Assembly: GCA_964418365.1 (NCBI GenBank)
Contig: CAYQLM010000082.1
Location: 1 to 13,698 of the forward strand
Direction: 5' to 3'
DNA: 13,698 nucleotides
Source of the DNA: JBBDXS01 sp964418365
Lineage (GTDB): Bacteria > Chloroflexota > Dehalococcoidia > DSTF01 > RBG-16-68-14
Part shown: positions 12,525 through 13,698 of the stretch, piece after piece
Numbering within the stretch: the first letter of the stretch is position 1
Layout of the letters: the number at the start of each line of letters is the position of its first letter
The notes under the pieces: model-generated
Seen by the model: the letters and a program-made list of their open reading frames with translations, nothing else
Database searches by the model: none
Told to the model about the DNA's origin: nothing
Made by a program: the position numbers and the translations under genes

Positions 12525-13698
12525 CGAACGCCGACTCCGTCTCCCTCCCCTCGCAGCGCGTGCCCGTGATCGCGCGGTGCGATGTGCTCGTCGTCGGTGG
12601 GGGCTCCGCCGGCATCGCCGCCGCGATCGCCGCGCGACGTCAGGGCGCGGACGTGATCCTCGTCGAGCGCTACGGCTATCTCGGCGGCCTCGCGTCCGGC
12701 GGGCTCATCGTGCTGCTGCTCACGCTCGACGACGGCGCCGGACGGCAGGTGATCGCCGGGCTCTGCCAGGAGCTCGTCGAACGGCTGCAGGCGCGCAACG
12801 CCTGCTTCGCCCCGCCGCGCGAGGAGTGGGGCCGGACGGACGCGGAGCTCATCGAGCGCTACCAGCGCTGGGGGCTCGTCTGGGGCTCCGCGCCGCACAA
12901 GGTGCGCTACTCCGTTGCATACGACCCGGAGGAGTTCAAGTTCGTCGCTAACACCTGGGTCGCCGAGACCGGCGTCCGCATCATGTACCACCGCTGGGCG
13001 AGCGATGTCGTCATGGACGGCGACAAGATCACGCACGTCGTCTTCACATCGAAGGCCGGCAGCCAAGCGATCGCATGCGACACCGTGATCGACACCACCG
13101 GCGACGGCGATCTCTTCGTCCTGGCCGGCGAGCCATTCGAGTTGGAGCAGGTACACCCCTGGCTCTGGTTCCGCATGTCGGGCGTCGACAACATCGACGC
13201 GGCGCAGTCTGAGAAGGGCGCGTACTTCTTCCGCACCGTGATGCCCGGCCAGGCGCTCATGCCCTGGGGCGCCGCCGAGCGCATCGACCGCCGCATCGAC
13301 GCGACGAACCCCGATGACCTCACGCACGCCGAGATCGAGTGCCGGCGCATGGTGATGGAGGAGGTCGATCGCCTGCGACGGCAGGTGCACGGGTTCGAGA
13401 AGGCTCACCTCACCGACGTCGCGCTCACGCTCGGCATCACGGAGTCGCGCCGGCTCACCGGACGCTACGTCCTCCAGCGCGACGACATCAATCGCGCGTT
13501 CGACGACGTGATCGCCGTCACCGGCCACTGGACGAAGTACGACTGCACGTACCAAATCCCGTATCGATCGCTCCTGCCGCAGCGCACGAGCAACCTGCTC
13601 GCCGCCGGCCGCTGCATCAGCGTCGACCACCGTGCGCACCACGCGACGAAGGAGATCCCGGCCTGTTTCGCCACCGGAGAAGCCGCGGGCATCGCCGC
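12521..13698 (+). CDS. FAD-dependent oxidoreductase, 3' end cut by window edge
   Basis: The frame stays open from the ATG to the window end, at least 392 residues. The FAD-binding Rossmann motif is VLVVGGGSAGIAAAIAARRQGADVILVE (22-49), with G26-G28-G31 and Glu49 contacting the ribose. LGGLASGG follows, as in the FAD_oxidored group (PF12831). A second dinucleotide-like piece CDTVIDTTGDGDLFVLAGEPFE is present, then GITESRRLTGRYVLQ, and near the edge NLLAAGRCISVDHRAHHATKEIPACFATGEAAGIA, the usual C-terminal FAD-contact block. Only a few tens of residues should be missing. Members oxidise diverse small molecules; the substrate is unknown. The start overlaps the MFS stop as ATGA, so expression is coupled, and a shared substrate with the transporter is a reasonable guess. 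Long antisense frames here are shadows. Confidence 0.88.
   Translation, partial: MTNADSVSLPSQRVPVIARCDVLVVGGGSAGIAAAIAARRQGADVILVERYGYLGGLASGGLIVLLLTLDDGAGRQVIAGLCQELVERLQARNACFAPPREEWGRTDAELIERYQRWGLVWGSAPHKVRYSVAYDPEEFKFVANTWVAETGVRIMYHRWASDVVMDGDKITHVVFTSKAGSQAIACDTVIDTTGDGDLFVLAGEPFELEQVHPWLWFRMSGVDNIDAAQSEKGAYFFRTVMPGQALMPWGAAERIDRRIDATNPDDLTHAEIECRRMVMEEVDRLRRQVHGFEKAHLTDVALTLGITESRRLTGRYVLQRDDINRAFDDVIAVTGHWTKYDCTYQIPYRSLLPQRTSNLLAAGRCISVDHRAHHATKEIPACFATGEAAGIA

Noticed and set aside
12401..13642. Minus-strand open frame (413 codons) opposite the MFS end and the FAD oxidoreductase
   Set aside because: It spans two well-supported plus-strand genes, shows no motif, and has shadow-like composition.
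1..13698. Hidden defence or biosynthetic gene cluster
   Set aside because: All genes belong to common single-enzyme families, no nuclease, helicase, toxin pair, NRPS or PKS modules were seen, and the strand changes argue against one large operon.

Overview
The window is a high-G+C bacterial segment with ordinary gene density: 13 protein genes, 11 complete and one cut at each window edge. No rRNA, tRNA, CRISPR array or transposase is visible. The likely source is a Chloroflexota-type bacterium, possibly known only from environmental genomes. This is an inference from three things: coenzyme F420 genes, short hairpin-forming intergenic repeats built on a GTCAT..GAGCGnAGCGA core, and several starts that have a -10-like hexamer 6-8 nt before the start codon but no Shine-Dalgarno. 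F420 genes and similar G+C also fit some Actinomycetota, so the phylum is not proven.

Layout. 3-875: C-terminal two thirds of a FabF-type ketosynthase. 961-1890: GalE-like sugar epimerase. 1891-2151: repeat-rich gap. 2152-3402: acyl-CoA dehydrogenase. 3485-4165: SAM methyltransferase. 4228-5088: aldo/keto reductase. 5089-5382: gap made almost entirely of repeats. 5383-6366 (minus): seven-bladed beta-propeller protein. 6467-7866: F420 pair, an NADPH:F420 oxidoreductase overlapping by 4 nt with CofE (F420-0:L-glutamate ligase). 8041-8394: DGPF/YCII-like protein. 8391-9056 (minus): GNAT acetyltransferase, converging on a shared CTAG. 9274-10041: short-chain dehydrogenase with the Y-x6-K signature of FabL-type enoyl-ACP reductases. 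10067-10693: METTL7/TMT1-like methyltransferase, followed at once by a DinB-fold protein (10708-11274). 11280-12524: MFS transporter, overlapping by 4 nt (ATGA) an FAD-dependent oxidoreductase that runs off the right edge.

How the genes work together. The only clear functional pair is the F420 pair: one enzyme adds glutamates to F420 and the other exchanges hydride between F420 and NADP. The ketosynthase, the FabL-like reductase and the acyl-CoA dehydrogenase touch fatty-acid synthesis or breakdown but are kilobases apart and not one operon. The MFS transporter and FAD enzyme are translationally coupled, which suggests linked uptake or export and oxidation of an unknown compound. The rest look like independent housekeeping or accessory genes.

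The most interesting structure lies between the genes. Six copies of one small element (five on plus, one on minus) keep a nearly constant loop core. In five of them a short stem changes sequence on both sides together, leaving base pairing intact; the sixth has a degraded stem. Three copies carry an extra module inside the loop, and two of these modules are homologous 19-mers lying just after stop codons. A second family of hairpins, four of five with a CTTCA or TGAAG centre and widely different stem sequences, occupies the same gaps. I found no strong candidate for a new defence or biosynthetic system. The repeats are the best lead.
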